From positions 62,001 to 126,000 of the forward strand of contig NZ_JBBEWR010000005.1 in assembly GCF_037646345.1 (NCBI RefSeq): 64,000 nucleotides of DNA, written 5' to 3'. Of the stretch, positions 1 to 9,115 are shown one piece after another. Below the pieces are notes generated by a model. The model made no database searches. It was not told where the DNA came from and worked only from the letters and a program-made list of their open reading frames with translations. The stretch's first letter is position 1. Every line of letters begins with the position of its first letter. A program made the position numbers and the translations under genes. This DNA comes from Ascidiimonas aurantiaca. GTDB taxonomy: Bacteria > Bacteroidota > Bacteroidia > Flavobacteriales > Flavobacteriaceae.

Positions 1-1953
1 TATATTGGAAGGGGCAGGCCAGTTTTTCACTTGATAAGAAACGGATGAAAAATTGGACTTATTGTCCTCGTGGTATCCCATGGTTGCTTCGTTGTAGGGA
101 TCAGTCAATTTGTCCCAGAACATAATACCTTTATTTTCATTAAGGCGATAATTCACCCACTCCAGTTCTTCCTGTGCAGAGCCTCCAAAGCCCAGGTGTT
201 CGAAGATCACATAAAAATCAGGGTCAACTTCCCATTGGTAGTCTGCGTATAGTTTTAATACATTTACCCGGTCTGCCTGATAATCATTGGTACAACTCTC
301 CTGATTGGCTCCGGGCCCACAGTTTTGAGTGAATCCTTTGGTAAGGTCCCACCGGAAACCATCTATTCTAAATTCTTCTATCCAGTATTTTGCGGTTCTT
401 TCCACATATGCCCGTGTAGCTTCTGACTGGTGATTGAAATCATTGAAAACGTTATAAGAATGTCTGGGTTGGATATTGAAAAAAGGATTATCGGCTGAGG
501 CCTGCCCTTCAAAACCGCCATTACTATCGTTCCACATCCTGAAATAAGGATGTTGCCCGGAGGCGTGGTTATATACGACGTCTATAATGACTGCAATACC
601 TCTAGAGTGACATTCGTCTATAAGTTGTTTGAATGCGTTTTTGGTGCCGTAGTATTTGTCAAGAGCCATATGAAAGGAAGGGTTGTAACCCCAGCTTTCG
701 TTACCGTCAAATTCGTTAACGGGCATAAGCTCTATGGCATTAATGCCTAGTTCTTCCAGGTAATCGAGTCGGTCTCTTACGGCGTCAAAGGTATGTCGTT
801 CATCAAAATCCCTTACCAGTAATTCGTAAATAATAAGGTCTTCTCTGGCCGGGCGCTGGTATTGGTTGCTCTGCCATTGGTATTCGGGATCTCCCAGACG
901 CAAAACGGTTACGGCCCCATTGGTAAGCCCTGTAGGATATGCGGGAAGATCAGGATATGTGGTGGTATCTATGAATGTATCGTTAAACTCATCCAGTATA
1001 AGTGTAGAATAGGGGTCTGCTACGTTTAGGGTTCCGTTTACAAGATATTGGTATTGGTGGTTGAACTGGGGTGTAAGTTCGCTGATCTCCAGCCAAAAGC
1101 GATCTGTGGCGGGATCTTTTTTCATGAGGTAGCCGGCTTGTCGTTCCCAGTTGTTAAAATCACCTATTACATGTATGAAATCTTTCCCGGGAGCATAAAA
1201 AACGAGGGTGGCTTTGGTTGGGTCACTTGGGTGAGGATTAAGCCCGTCTAATAATCCTGTTGGAAGTGCTTCTTCTGTAACGGTAGGGACGGTAAGTACT
1301 TCAAAACGTTCACTGAGTGTTTCTCCGCTATGGGTTGCTTCAATGACAAATGAGGTTTCCTCATTTACCGCATAGGTGTAATTATAGGTGGTGGTGGGTG
1401 CAGTACTGCTGTGTATTTGCACATCATTGGCTTTTAGAATAAAATCGGCTTCAAGGGTAGCGGTGGCGGCTATTTGAAAATTTTCGCCTGCATTTACGAT
1501 AAGAGGGGAATTGGAAGGGCTGGTGAGGGTAAGTTGAAAACGACCTACGTCTGCGAGGAAATCCTGAGATTTTTTATCACCGTCACCGTTTTTTGCTTTA
1601 ACAAGCATCCCTATTCTTGTAATGCCTGTGGTATTATAAAAGGTGCTGGGGGTTAAGGTATAACTGTACGTACCATTACCATTATTGGTCATTTGTTGTG
1701 CTTCATTAGAATTGGTCCACTCACCGTTGTTGGGAGCATCTGCTGAAACATTGTTGGCATCAAAGTACCAGGCCCATAAGTAAATATTATCGGGTTGACC
1801 ACTGTTCCAGAGTGTAGGATCTACGTTAGAAACCGTAATGGTAATTTGTTCGTTCTCATTAAATGATGAGGGTTCTATAGTGAAGTTAACATTTTGAACC
1901 TGCGTATATCCGAAGGTACTCAACAGAAGGAATAAAAATAATAATTTTCTCAT
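1..1953 (-). CDS. Secreted GH13 alpha-amylase-family enzyme (partial, C-terminus outside window)
   Basis: The frame is open from ATG at 1953 to the window edge (651 codons, no stop). It starts with a hydrophobic signal peptide ending near TFGYTQ. Ig-like/CBM48-type modules follow, the last containing FIHVIGDFNNW. The GH13 barrel then shows region I DVVYNH (about residues 458-463), region II DGFRWD with nucleophile D536, and region III with acid/base E585 in IFEHLG. Region IV and any C-terminal sorting domain lie outside the window. It is the last visible gene of the leftward susCDE unit, 63 bp after susE and separated from it by an intrinsic terminator. Likely role: secreted or surface cleavage of starch-like alpha-glucan. 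The subfamily (amylase or pullulanase) cannot be settled. Confidence 0.88.
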   Translation of the reverse strand, partial: MRKLLFLFLLLSTFGYTQVQNVNFTIEPSSFNENEQITITVSNVDPTLWNSGQPDNIYLWAWYFDANNVSADAPNNGEWTNSNEAQQMTNNGNGTYSYTLTPSTFYNTTGITRIGMLVKAKNGDGDKKSQDFLADVGRFQLTLTSPSNSPLIVNAGENFQIAATATLEADFILKANDVQIHSSTAPTTTYNYTYAVNEETSFVIEATHSGETLSERFEVLTVPTVTEEALPTGLLDGLNPHPSDPTKATLVFYAPGKDFIHVIGDFNNWERQAGYLMKKDPATDRFWLEISELTPQFNHQYQYLVNGTLNVADPYSTLILDEFNDTFIDTTTYPDLPAYPTGLTNGAVTVLRLGDPEYQWQSNQYQRPAREDLIIYELLVRDFDERHTFDAVRDRLDYLEELGINAIELMPVNEFDGNESWGYNPSFHMALDKYYGTKNAFKQLIDECHSRGIAVIIDVVYNHASGQHPYFRMWNDSNGGFEGQASADNPFFNIQPRHSYNVFNDFNHQSEATRAYVERTAKYWIEEFRIDGFRWDLTKGFTQNCGPGANQESCTNDYQADRVNVLKLYADYQWEVDPDFYVIFEHLGFGGSAQEELEWVNYRLNENKGIMFWDKLTDPYNEATMGYHEDNKSNFSSVSYQVKNWPAPSNI

Positions 1954-1969
1954 CAATAACAATTTTGGT

Positions 1970-2001
1970 AAAAAAAAGGCTGCCCGAAGACAACCCTTTT
2001 T
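1970..2001 (-). terminator. Intrinsic terminator with UUCG tetraloop between susE and the GH13 gene
   Basis: On the minus strand, 16 nt after the susE stop, a seven-pair stem (GGTTGTC / GGCAGCC, two G-U pairs) closes a TTCG loop. It is preceded by an A-run and followed by eight T's. This is a canonical Rho-independent terminator, and its A/T flanks extend the stem. It lies inside the gene cluster and ends 16 nt before the GH13 start codon, so GH13 should be expressed by partial read-through or from its own signal. Confidence 0.8.
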
Positions 2002-2016
2002 CAAGTTTAATGGATA

Positions 2017-3120
2017 TTAATTTTTCACCACAGTGTATGTATAGGCTCTGGGATTACTAAGGTCAATGGTAATGGTATAGTTACCGGCTTCGGCTACTCC
2101 TATGCTTCCACCGTTAAAATCCATTATGCCGTCTGCTCCGTCATCACCCAGATTAAGGTCCCAGACATCGTTTGCCCGAAATTTAAATCCGTTATCCGGT
2201 GCTTCCTGGGGTATGAGATCAATGGTAACCGACCATGTTCTTGTACTTTCATCATACACCATATCAGTATCAGAATCCCAACCTGTGGGTGTTGCGTTCC
2301 CTATAATACCCCATGAGGTTTTGGTAAGGGTATAGGTAAGTGCCTCGGTATCTGCCTGAATGAAATAATAACCGGGACCTCCTGCATTAGCAGTACCACA
2401 GTTACCTTCACCATCGTCAGTAAGTACCTGGGTATAACTTCCGTTTACACCGGAAGCATCTCCCCAGTCTGTATTACCCCACTGAAAGGAACCTCCGGCA
2501 TCTGCTCCTACAAACTTGAATTCATTGTTTAGTGCCACAAACCCTTCAAAATCACTTTGCTCGGGTGCGGAAGCGGCGAGGTAAGGCACATAATCTACAG
2601 CATCTTCACTGGGGTTCCAGCCCTGATGGTCACCGGGTACGGCAAGCCTGGGAGCACTGTTACTAAAGGGTGTAACGGTGATACTTATAGGGTCTGAGAT
2701 CTGCTCCAGTACATTTTCAACACCTATGGTTGATTTTACGCGTACGTCGAGACTACCGGCCTCGAATGGGGTGAGTCCGGCCTGAATGGCAGCATTGTTT
2801 AACTGGTTTACGGTCCAGGTGATAAAACGATTGGTGGTAGCCCCCATATTAATGGCATTAGCAAAATCGGTTTGGGAAGCTGCCAGTTCTATTTCATAAT
2901 TAATAACGGTTTCTACTCCGTAATCACCGTGATTCCATACAAGTGTTACTGCCGGATTTCCTGGATTGGCAGGGTCTAGAACGATATTCGTATTGCCTTC
3001 GGGCGCAATAAGTTCAGCGGCGGCCACTGTATTGGCCGTAACGATCGGATCGTCATCACTACAGGCCCATAGAGAGAGCAGCAGTGCTGATAGAATGATA
3101 GTTCTGAATGTATTTTTCAT
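2017..3120 (-). CDS. susE: SusE-family outer-membrane starch-binding lipoprotein
   Basis: This is a 367-residue lipoprotein. Its signal peptide ends LSLWAC with Cys20, followed directly by SDDD, which resembles the acidic surface-export signal known for Bacteroidota lipoproteins. An N-terminal SusE-type Ig domain (about residues 30-150, with the VTLVWNHGDYG segment) is followed by two beta-rich repeats, each with a W-containing carbohydrate-module pattern (FKFVGADAGGSFQWGN and FKFRANDVWDLNLGDDG). SusE/SusF proteins bind starch at the cell surface and have no catalytic activity. It sits 25 bp after susD in the leftward unit. The SusE/F family call is firm; the ligand is inferred from the GH13/GH65 neighbours. 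Confidence 0.85.
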   Translation of the reverse strand: MKNTFRTIILSALLLSLWACSDDDPIVTANTVAAAELIAPEGNTNIVLDPANPGNPAVTLVWNHGDYGVETVINYEIELAASQTDFANAINMGATTNRFITWTVNQLNNAAIQAGLTPFEAGSLDVRVKSTIGVENVLEQISDPISITVTPFSNSAPRLAVPGDHQGWNPSEDAVDYVPYLAASAPEQSDFEGFVALNNEFKFVGADAGGSFQWGNTDWGDASGVNGSYTQVLTDDGEGNCGTANAGGPGYYFIQADTEALTYTLTKTSWGIIGNATPTGWDSDTDMVYDESTRTWSVTIDLIPQEAPDNGFKFRANDVWDLNLGDDGADGIMDFNGGSIGVAEAGNYTITIDLSNPRAYTYTVVKN

Positions 3121-3145
3121 GAGTATGTGTTTTTAATGCGAATGT

Positions 3146-4708
3146 TTAGTATCCCGGATTTTGTTCCTGATTGGGGTTGGCCTGTAGGGCTTCCAGTGGA
3201 ATAGGGTACAGGTCGTAATGGGAAGGAATAGAAGTTCCGTTTACGACGCCTCCTTTCCAGGGCCAGTTGTAGGTACTTCCGGTAAACCGTCCAAACCGGA
3301 TAAGGTCCTGGCGACGATGCCCTTCGTAATATAATTCACGGGCTCTTTCATCTATGATAAAATCGAGAGTTAGCTCACCGGCAGTAATGTTTCCTGAAGT
3401 ATCCCCATAGGCGCGCTCCCGTAACTGGTTAATATATGAAAGTGCGGTGCCTATATCGCCTCCACCGCCTCTTAAATGGGCTTCGGCATACATTAAATAG
3501 GCATCTGCCAACCTGAAGAAGGGAATATCAACATCGGAGAAATTCATTACCGGGGCATCTCCCTGAGCATAGGTATTCCTGAATTTAGTGGTTGGGTATC
3601 CGTCAGTCCACTGGCGGTAATCTTCCATTTCAAACTGGTGTCCGTCTGTCCAGAAAATTGCTCTGGAATCGTTGGTAGTTTCCAGATCTCCAAACAGGCT
3701 GTAAAGAGCGGGTGTACAACGGTGACCGGTCCATCCGGCTTCAGCACCAAACTCACCAATATCCATAGTTTCTGTGCTTAGACTGCCGTTTATTAAATAG
3801 GTGGCGTTCCCAAAAGACTGTGCGTTAAGGCGGTCTCCGATAAGAGGGAAAATAATCTCAGGAGAAAGGAAGTTATCGCCCTGAAATACTGATTGATAAT
3901 CGTCAGATAAACTAAACTGGCCGTCATTGATCACACGTGATATATAATCTAATGCTTCGGTGTATTTACTTTGCTCTGTATATACTTCTGCATTGAGATA
4001 TGCTTTTGCCAGAAGCATTTGTATGGTAGCTCTGTTTACACGACCGTATTGGCTGGAAACGGGAATGGTATTTTCTATGGCCAGCAGTTCGCTTTCTACA
4101 TATTCGAAAATCTCCTGACGGGAAGATCGTGGCTTATTGGCGCCGCCAATACCGTCTGCTTCTGTTACCAGGGGAACTCCTCCAAAGAGATCCATGGCAT
4201 GATAATATGCCAGTGCTCTCAGAAAACGCGCCTCTGCGATCAAGAGGTCTTTTTCTTCAAACTCTCTTGGAGTTATTTCAAGTATGAAATTATTGGCCTG
4301 GCCTACCTGATAGAAGATGCGATTGTACATATAACCAAAAAATTTGTTGGTCGCGATCCATCCGGTAGCGGTGGTTAAAGGATCGAGACCGTTATCGCCC
4401 CAACGGTTCTTAACAATGTCGGTAGGCATTTCCTGCAGGTTCCAGAGGCTTCTGAAATAAACGGTTTCTCCGGGATCGTCTCCAACGATATCTGCGATCT
4501 GATTGCCGGAACCGGGAACTCCCTGTCCGTGTATTATAAGCCCGGCATATAATTTAGCCAAAACGCTAGTTATGGCATTTGGATCATCATCAAGCAGATT
4601 ATCCAATGATTGTTCTACTCTTGGTTCTGTGTCGAGATCGTTAATGCATGAACTGAGCAGGAACAGGCAAATGGTCATACACCCAAAAATCATATTTTTC
4701 ATATTCAT
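3146..4708 (-). CDS. susD: SusD/RagB-family nutrient-binding lipoprotein
   Basis: The protein has the SusD architecture: a lipoprotein signal with LLSSC (Cys21 from the chosen start), then helical TPR-like segments (ARFLRALAYYHAMDLFGGVPL, a SusD hallmark) and the C-terminal RARELYYEGHRRQDLIRFGRF motif, ending near the family-typical NPNQEQNPGY. It forms the surface lid of the SusC transporter and helps capture oligosaccharide. The frame is open to 4729, but that start overlaps the susC stop. ATG 4708 (or 4702) gives a normal signal peptide and an upstream A/T-rich spacer, so 4708 was chosen. The gene is 10 bp downstream of susC. Confidence 0.93.
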   Translation of the reverse strand: MNMKNMIFGCMTICLFLLSSCINDLDTEPRVEQSLDNLLDDDPNAITSVLAKLYAGLIIHGQGVPGSGNQIADIVGDDPGETVYFRSLWNLQEMPTDIVKNRWGDNGLDPLTTATGWIATNKFFGYMYNRIFYQVGQANNFILEITPREFEEKDLLIAEARFLRALAYYHAMDLFGGVPLVTEADGIGGANKPRSSRQEIFEYVESELLAIENTIPVSSQYGRVNRATIQMLLAKAYLNAEVYTEQSKYTEALDYISRVINDGQFSLSDDYQSVFQGDNFLSPEIIFPLIGDRLNAQSFGNATYLINGSLSTETMDIGEFGAEAGWTGHRCTPALYSLFGDLETTNDSRAIFWTDGHQFEMEDYRQWTDGYPTTKFRNTYAQGDAPVMNFSDVDIPFFRLADAYLMYAEAHLRGGGGDIGTALSYINQLRERAYGDTSGNITAGELTLDFIIDERARELYYEGHRRQDLIRFGRFTGSTYNWPWKGGVVNGTSIPSHYDLYPIPLEALQANPNQEQNPGY

Positions 4709-4718
4709 ATCTTGGTAA

Positions 4719-7700
4719 TTAAAAGTCAAAATTCATCCCAAACGTATAGGTTCGGGGTCTGGCATAAGGCGATTGTTCTATACCGTTAAAGTTTTCCGGA
4801 TCAAGACCATCGTAATCTGAAATAACAAATACGTTGTTAACTGAAGCATACATACGTACCTGTAGTTTGTTGTCAAATAGCCCCATGAAGTTATATCCCA
4901 GGGTAATATTGTCCAGTCGTAAAAAGCTTCCGTCAGACACATAAAAATCGGAAAGTGCCTGCTGGTCACTTACCAAATTGGTAAAGCCATTGTAATTGGT
5001 ACCATCATATAAGTCGAGTACATTGTTTATGAAGCCTACACCGTTAGCAGGAATTACAGCACCGGGCCCTATGTTTCCGCGATTGAGGAGGTTGGCATTA
5101 AAAATGTTGCCACCTAACTGCCCTCTGAAATTTGCGGTAAAATCAAAATTCTTGTAATTGATGTTTGTACCAAAACCGTATGTCCATTTAGGATCTACGG
5201 GAATAAAGATACGATCGTCATCATTAATAATACCGTTTCCGTCCTGGTCCACAAAAGAATCCTGAATAGGGTTCCCGTTGGCATCATAGATCTGTTCATA
5301 CAACCAGAATGTTCTGGCTAGCTGTCCCACTTTAAAAGTACCTATGTTCACTCCGGTACCCCGGCCCACTCCGGTATCTCCCCGTGTAATTTGAGTTACA
5401 TTGTTGAGGTCGGTAATATAGGTCTCATTAAAGGAGATATTCCCGTTAAAAGATACGGTTACTTTATCATTTGAAATGGGGGTCAGGTTAAGCGACACTT
5501 CCACCCCTTCGCTTTCGGTTTCTCCAACATTATCTACAAAAAAGTTTCGCAAACTTCCTTCAGACTGAGGAACGTTGGATAAGAGATCAGTAGTTTTTCT
5601 AAAATAGTAATCTACATTTCCTTCCAGTAAACCATTCCAAAGGTTAAAATCTACTCCAAAGTTGGTAGTAGCCGTATTTTCCCAGGTAAGGTTGGAATTA
5701 AAGGCGAGTGCCGCGGCTGTTCTAATGAAAAATCCGTCAAAGCTGTATTGTACCGTGGGATCACCTACCAGATAGAGAGGGATATAAGGGTAGAAACCTA
5801 CGGATCCTGAAATATCCTGTTGGCCTGTAATACCCCAGCCTACACGAATTTTAAGATCGGTTACGGTATTGGAATCTTTCAAGAAATTTTCATCTTTTAT
5901 TTTCCAGGCGAGAGCGGCAGAGGGGAAATAGCCCCACCGGTTATCCTCAGAGAACAGGGAGGAACCATCTGTTCTAAAAGTTGCCGTAAACAGGTACTTA
6001 TCTTTAAAATCCAGATTCACTCTACCAAAGAAAGACTGAATGTTCATTTCATTGAAATAGTTAAAAACGGTACCTGGTATCTGGTTCCCGTTTCCGTCAG
6101 GAATGGTAGGGAACTGTACCCCGCTGTTCCTGAAGTTCTGATACGAATACCCTCCCTGGGCATCTACCCGCGTAATAAAACTTTCATTAAAATATTTTGT
6201 GTAACTAAGGTAAGCATCCATAGTGCGATCCTGTCGTACCTGTTCTTCCCGGTATCGCTCACCAGGGTTAAATTGTGGATTATCTTCAAAGTTATTGTAC
6301 GCTAAAATGGCGTTATCTAAAAAGCGCTCATTAATATCAGATTCTGAATAATCTAAAGCCAGGTTAAGGATAGCTTTAAGCTCGGGAATAGCATGAAGCT
6401 TGTATTCAAATTGTATATTTCCTAAAAACCGGTTTGCATCTTCATCCCGTTTTCTTTGTTGTAGCTGCGCCAGTGCATTGGTGGGCCCTACGGTTCTTAA
6501 AAAGCTACTTTGTGGGTCTGTAGTTTGATAAAATCCGCCAAAAGGTTGTGCTCCTGTTGGGTCAAATATGGGGAGCGTAGGGTTCAAACCCAATGCAGAA
6601 CCTATGGCACCTTCATCGGGCTGATCTTTTTTGGTAATAATTCCTTTGGCATTAATGCTTACTTTAAGATGATCGTCAAAAAAACTGGGGGTAGCACTCA
6701 CAGAGAGGTTATATCGTTCCAGAGAAGACTCTCTCAGGATCCCCTCAATAGAGGTATGCCCCACAGAGCCTCTGAAAGGAACGTTCCCAAAAAGGTTGCC
6801 ATTCACACTAAAATTATTATCAGTGGTGATAGAGGTTCTGTAAATAACGTCCTGCCAGTCTGTGTCGTAAACAACCCCGTCAACTCCCAGTAGGTTGGTT
6901 TCTGAAGGAAAGAACTGATTGATGAAATCTACATATTCATCAGACGAGAGTACATCAAGTTTATCAGTCAAGGTACCTACCTGTATGTTTGATGAAAAAT
7001 TAAATCTGGGTTTTCCCGAACTTCCTTTTTTAGTGGTAATGATAATAACCCCGTTAGAGGCCCGCGAACCGTAAATGGCAGTAGCCGAAGCATCTTTTAA
7101 AATAGAAAACGACTCAATGTCATTAGGGTTTACCAGTGCCAGGGGGTTACTTTGTCCTGCCGGGTTATTAATGGAGATAGGGATATTGTCAATAATAATC
7201 AGAGGGCTGTTGTTCGCGTTAAGAGAAGCACCTCCTCTTATACGAATATTGGGAGCAGAGTCTGGTTGCCCTCCTGAATTTACAATACGCACCCCGGCAG
7301 ACCTACCGTTTAGCATTTGATCTACGGTGGTGATCGCCCCTTTGTTGAGCTCATCGGCCGTGACCAGTTCTACAGATCCGGTAGCATCACGTTTGGTGGT
7401 CGTACCGTATCCTATAACGATAACTTCATCCAGCACTTCCGTATCTTCTTCCAAAGCTATGTTTAGTGTGTTTGAAGTAACCGTAACTTCCATAGTTTTG
7501 TAGCCAATGTAAGAAAAGATCAATACATCACCATTAGAAGCAGCTATAAAATAGTTTCCTTCAAAATCAGATGTACTACCGGTAGCGGTACCTTTTATTA
7601 TTACATTGACTCCGGGTAGAGGTAATCCGGTGCTTTTTTCGGTAATGATACCACTAACACCCTGAGATAATGCACCTATAGGAGCGGCAAGCATCAGAAC

Positions 7701-7727
7701 GAGCAGGCATCTTTGTAATGTTTTCAT
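4719..7727 (-). CDS. susC: SusC/RagA-family TonB-dependent outer-membrane transporter
   Basis: This is a 1002-residue TonB-dependent transporter. It has a signal peptide (ending GALSQ) and a carboxypeptidase-D-like domain (GVSGIITEKSTGLPLPGVNV, about residues 23-95). A TonB-box-like stretch DEVIVIGYGT comes next, then the plug domain (SAGVRIVNSGGQPDSAPNIRIRG; LIIIDNIPI) and a 22-strand-type barrel ending in an aromatic FDF. The family imports oligosaccharides across the outer membrane using TonB energy. It is the first gene of the leftward susCDE-GH13 unit. The divergent promoter region carries two LacI-type operators about 110-140 bp upstream. Maltodextrin as substrate is inferred from the neighbours. 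Confidence 0.95.
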   Translation of the reverse strand: MKTLQRCLLVLMLAAPIGALSQGVSGIITEKSTGLPLPGVNVIIKGTATGSTSDFEGNYFIAASNGDVLIFSYIGYKTMEVTVTSNTLNIALEEDTEVLDEVIVIGYGTTTKRDATGSVELVTADELNKGAITTVDQMLNGRSAGVRIVNSGGQPDSAPNIRIRGGASLNANNSPLIIIDNIPISINNPAGQSNPLALVNPNDIESFSILKDASATAIYGSRASNGVIIITTKKGSSGKPRFNFSSNIQVGTLTDKLDVLSSDEYVDFINQFFPSETNLLGVDGVVYDTDWQDVIYRTSITTDNNFSVNGNLFGNVPFRGSVGHTSIEGILRESSLERYNLSVSATPSFFDDHLKVSINAKGIITKKDQPDEGAIGSALGLNPTLPIFDPTGAQPFGGFYQTTDPQSSFLRTVGPTNALAQLQQRKRDEDANRFLGNIQFEYKLHAIPELKAILNLALDYSESDINERFLDNAILAYNNFEDNPQFNPGERYREEQVRQDRTMDAYLSYTKYFNESFITRVDAQGGYSYQNFRNSGVQFPTIPDGNGNQIPGTVFNYFNEMNIQSFFGRVNLDFKDKYLFTATFRTDGSSLFSEDNRWGYFPSAALAWKIKDENFLKDSNTVTDLKIRVGWGITGQQDISGSVGFYPYIPLYLVGDPTVQYSFDGFFIRTAAALAFNSNLTWENTATTNFGVDFNLWNGLLEGNVDYYFRKTTDLLSNVPQSEGSLRNFFVDNVGETESEGVEVSLNLTPISNDKVTVSFNGNISFNETYITDLNNVTQITRGDTGVGRGTGVNIGTFKVGQLARTFWLYEQIYDANGNPIQDSFVDQDGNGIINDDDRIFIPVDPKWTYGFGTNINYKNFDFTANFRGQLGGNIFNANLLNRGNIGPGAVIPANGVGFINNVLDLYDGTNYNGFTNLVSDQQALSDFYVSDGSFLRLDNITLGYNFMGLFDNKLQVRMYASVNNVFVISDYDGLDPENFNGIEQSPYARPRTYTFGMNFDF

Positions 7728-7837
7728 GCAATACGTTAATTTGTTGGTTTAAATAATCTTTATATTTTCACTTCTCGATGTTAAAAGTATGTAAAATAGA
7801 GCTTAAGAAATCACTTTCAAGAGATGCCTTATTCAAT

Positions 7838-7870
7838 GAAAACGTTTTCGTACTTTAAGAAAACGTTTTC
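7838..7870. promoter_or_regulatory. Two tandem LacI-family operators
   Basis: The perfect 12-bp palindrome GAAAACGTTTTC occurs at 7838-7849 and again at 7859-7870. The centres are exactly 21 bp apart, two helical turns. The central CG with A/T flanks is the classical LacI/GalR-family half-site pattern. The pair lies between the divergent susC (start 7727) and the lacI-type gene (start 7971), so one regulator could control both units and itself. Confidence 0.85.
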
Positions 7871-7945
7871 GTGTTAAAAAAAAGTCAAAAAAAAAGAGTT
7901 TTACAAAACAACCCTATGAATATTTATAATTATTCAAAATGACCG

Positions 7946-7953
7946 TATCTTTA
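7946..7953 (+). promoter_or_regulatory. Candidate -7 element for the LacI-type regulator gene
   Basis: TATCTTTA matches 7 of 8 positions of the Bacteroidota -7 consensus TANNTTTG, 17 nt before the regulator ATG. No clear -33 TTTG is seen at 19-21 nt spacing, so the call is tentative. The operators lie about 75 bp upstream of it. Confidence 0.4.
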
Positions 7954-7970
7954 TTGAGAAGCTAATAATT

Positions 7971-8999
7971 ATGAAAAGAAAAATCACATTAAAGCAGATA
8001 GCCAGAGAACTGGAAGTTTCGGTTTCAACAGTATCTAAAGCCTTAAGAAATAGCAAAGAAATAAGTTTAGATACACGTCAAAAAATACAGGCTTTTGCCA
8101 AGCTTTACAACTATAAGCCCAATAATATAGCAGTAAGCCTTAAAAACAAGAAAACCAAGAATATAGGTGTTATTATTCCGGAGATCGTTCACCATTTTTT
8201 TACTATGGTGATCACCGGCATAGAGAAAGTGGCCAATGCCCATGGTTACAATGTGATTGTCTGCCTTTCCAATGAGTCATTTGACCGGGAGGTTATTAAT
8301 ATGGAAATGCTGGCCAATGGCAGTATTGATGGTTTTATTATGTCACTTTCTAAAGAAACCCAGAAGAATAAAGATTTTCATCACCTGCGAGAAGTGATAA
8401 ACCAGGGTATGCCGCTGGTTATGTTTGACAGGGTAGCAGACGAGATCTATTGTGATAAAGTGGTTATAGATGATGCCCATGGGGCCTACCTGGCAGTAGA
8501 ACACCTGTTGCATACCGGGAGAAAACGAATAGCACTTTTGACTACAGTAGATTATGTAAGTGTTGGAAAACTAAGGACTATGGGATATAGGCATGCGCTG
8601 GAAGACGCCGGTTTGCCAATAGATGAAGATCTGATACTCAAAATAGAAGATATAGAGAATTGCAGCCAGATTATTGGAAATCTTTTTGATAACCATACTT
8701 TCGATAGCGTCTTTGCAGTTAACGAGCTTTTCGCGGTAACCGCTATGAAAGAAGCGCAGAAAAGAGGACATGCCATTCCGGAAGATATATCATTTGTGGG
8801 TTTTACCGATGGCATCTTATCTAAATATTCAACTCCTACTCTTACTACTGTCGTTCAACATGGTGTAGAGATGGGAGAAACTGCAGCCAGAATGCTGATA
8901 GAGAAGCTGGAAGATGAAGAAGATGAAGAGCTGTATCGAACCGAGGTCATTAAAACATCACTATTGGAAAGGGAGTCCACCCAAAAGATTTTACCCTGA
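7971..8999 (+). CDS. LacI/GalR-family transcriptional regulator
   Basis: The 342-residue protein has an N-terminal helix-turn-helix (ITLKQIARELEVSVSTVSKAL, residues 4-24), a hinge-helix region (NNIAVSLKNKKT) and a periplasmic-binding-protein-like effector domain (NIGVIIPEI; GFIMS; PLVMFDRV; ISFVGFTDG). It should bind the two CG-centred palindromes just upstream and respond to a sugar or sugar phosphate from maltodextrin breakdown. It lies between the divergent susCDE unit and the catabolic genes. Bacteroides starch loci use SusR instead; a LacI-type protein fits flavobacterial alpha-glucan loci. The effector is not predictable from sequence. Confidence 0.92.
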   Translation: MKRKITLKQIARELEVSVSTVSKALRNSKEISLDTRQKIQAFAKLYNYKPNNIAVSLKNKKTKNIGVIIPEIVHHFFTMVITGIEKVANAHGYNVIVCLSNESFDREVINMEMLANGSIDGFIMSLSKETQKNKDFHHLREVINQGMPLVMFDRVADEIYCDKVVIDDAHGAYLAVEHLLHTGRKRIALLTTVDYVSVGKLRTMGYRHALEDAGLPIDEDLILKIEDIENCSQIIGNLFDNHTFDSVFAVNELFAVTAMKEAQKRGHAIPEDISFVGFTDGILSKYSTPTLTTVVQHGVEMGETAARMLIEKLEDEEDEELYRTEVIKTSLLERESTQKILP

Positions 9000-9029
9000 G
9001 GTTAAAAAATTATAATTATATTTACCCCG

Positions 9030-9088
9030 TCAAAACTTATATTTTCACTTCTCAAATTTACAAGTTTTGATAAGTTATAACGCTTATC
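9030..9088. repeat. Inverted repeats upstream of the MFS gene
   Basis: The 9-bp arms TCAAAACTT (9030-9038) and AAGTTTTGA (9062-9070) are inverted with a 23-nt loop. The second arm overlaps another repeat, GATAAG (9069-9074) / CTTATC (9083-9088). They fill most of the gap between the regulator gene and the MFS gene. They may be a leader RNA fold or a protein site; no T-run follows, so a simple terminator is unlikely. Confidence 0.4.
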
Positions 9089-9115
9089 GTAAGTTTCATT
9101 TAATAGATTACGATA

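Noticed and set aside
3971..4378. 135-codon plus-strand frame inside susD
   Set aside because: Lies entirely within the well-supported susD gene on the opposite strand; composition is that of an antisense shadow.
5820..6305. 161-codon plus-strand frame inside susC
   Set aside because: Antisense to the conserved SusC barrel; no family similarity.
9030..9088. Inverted repeats upstream of the MFS gene as a terminator of the regulator gene
   Set aside because: No T-run follows either arm, and the loop is long; kept only as a repeat of unknown role.
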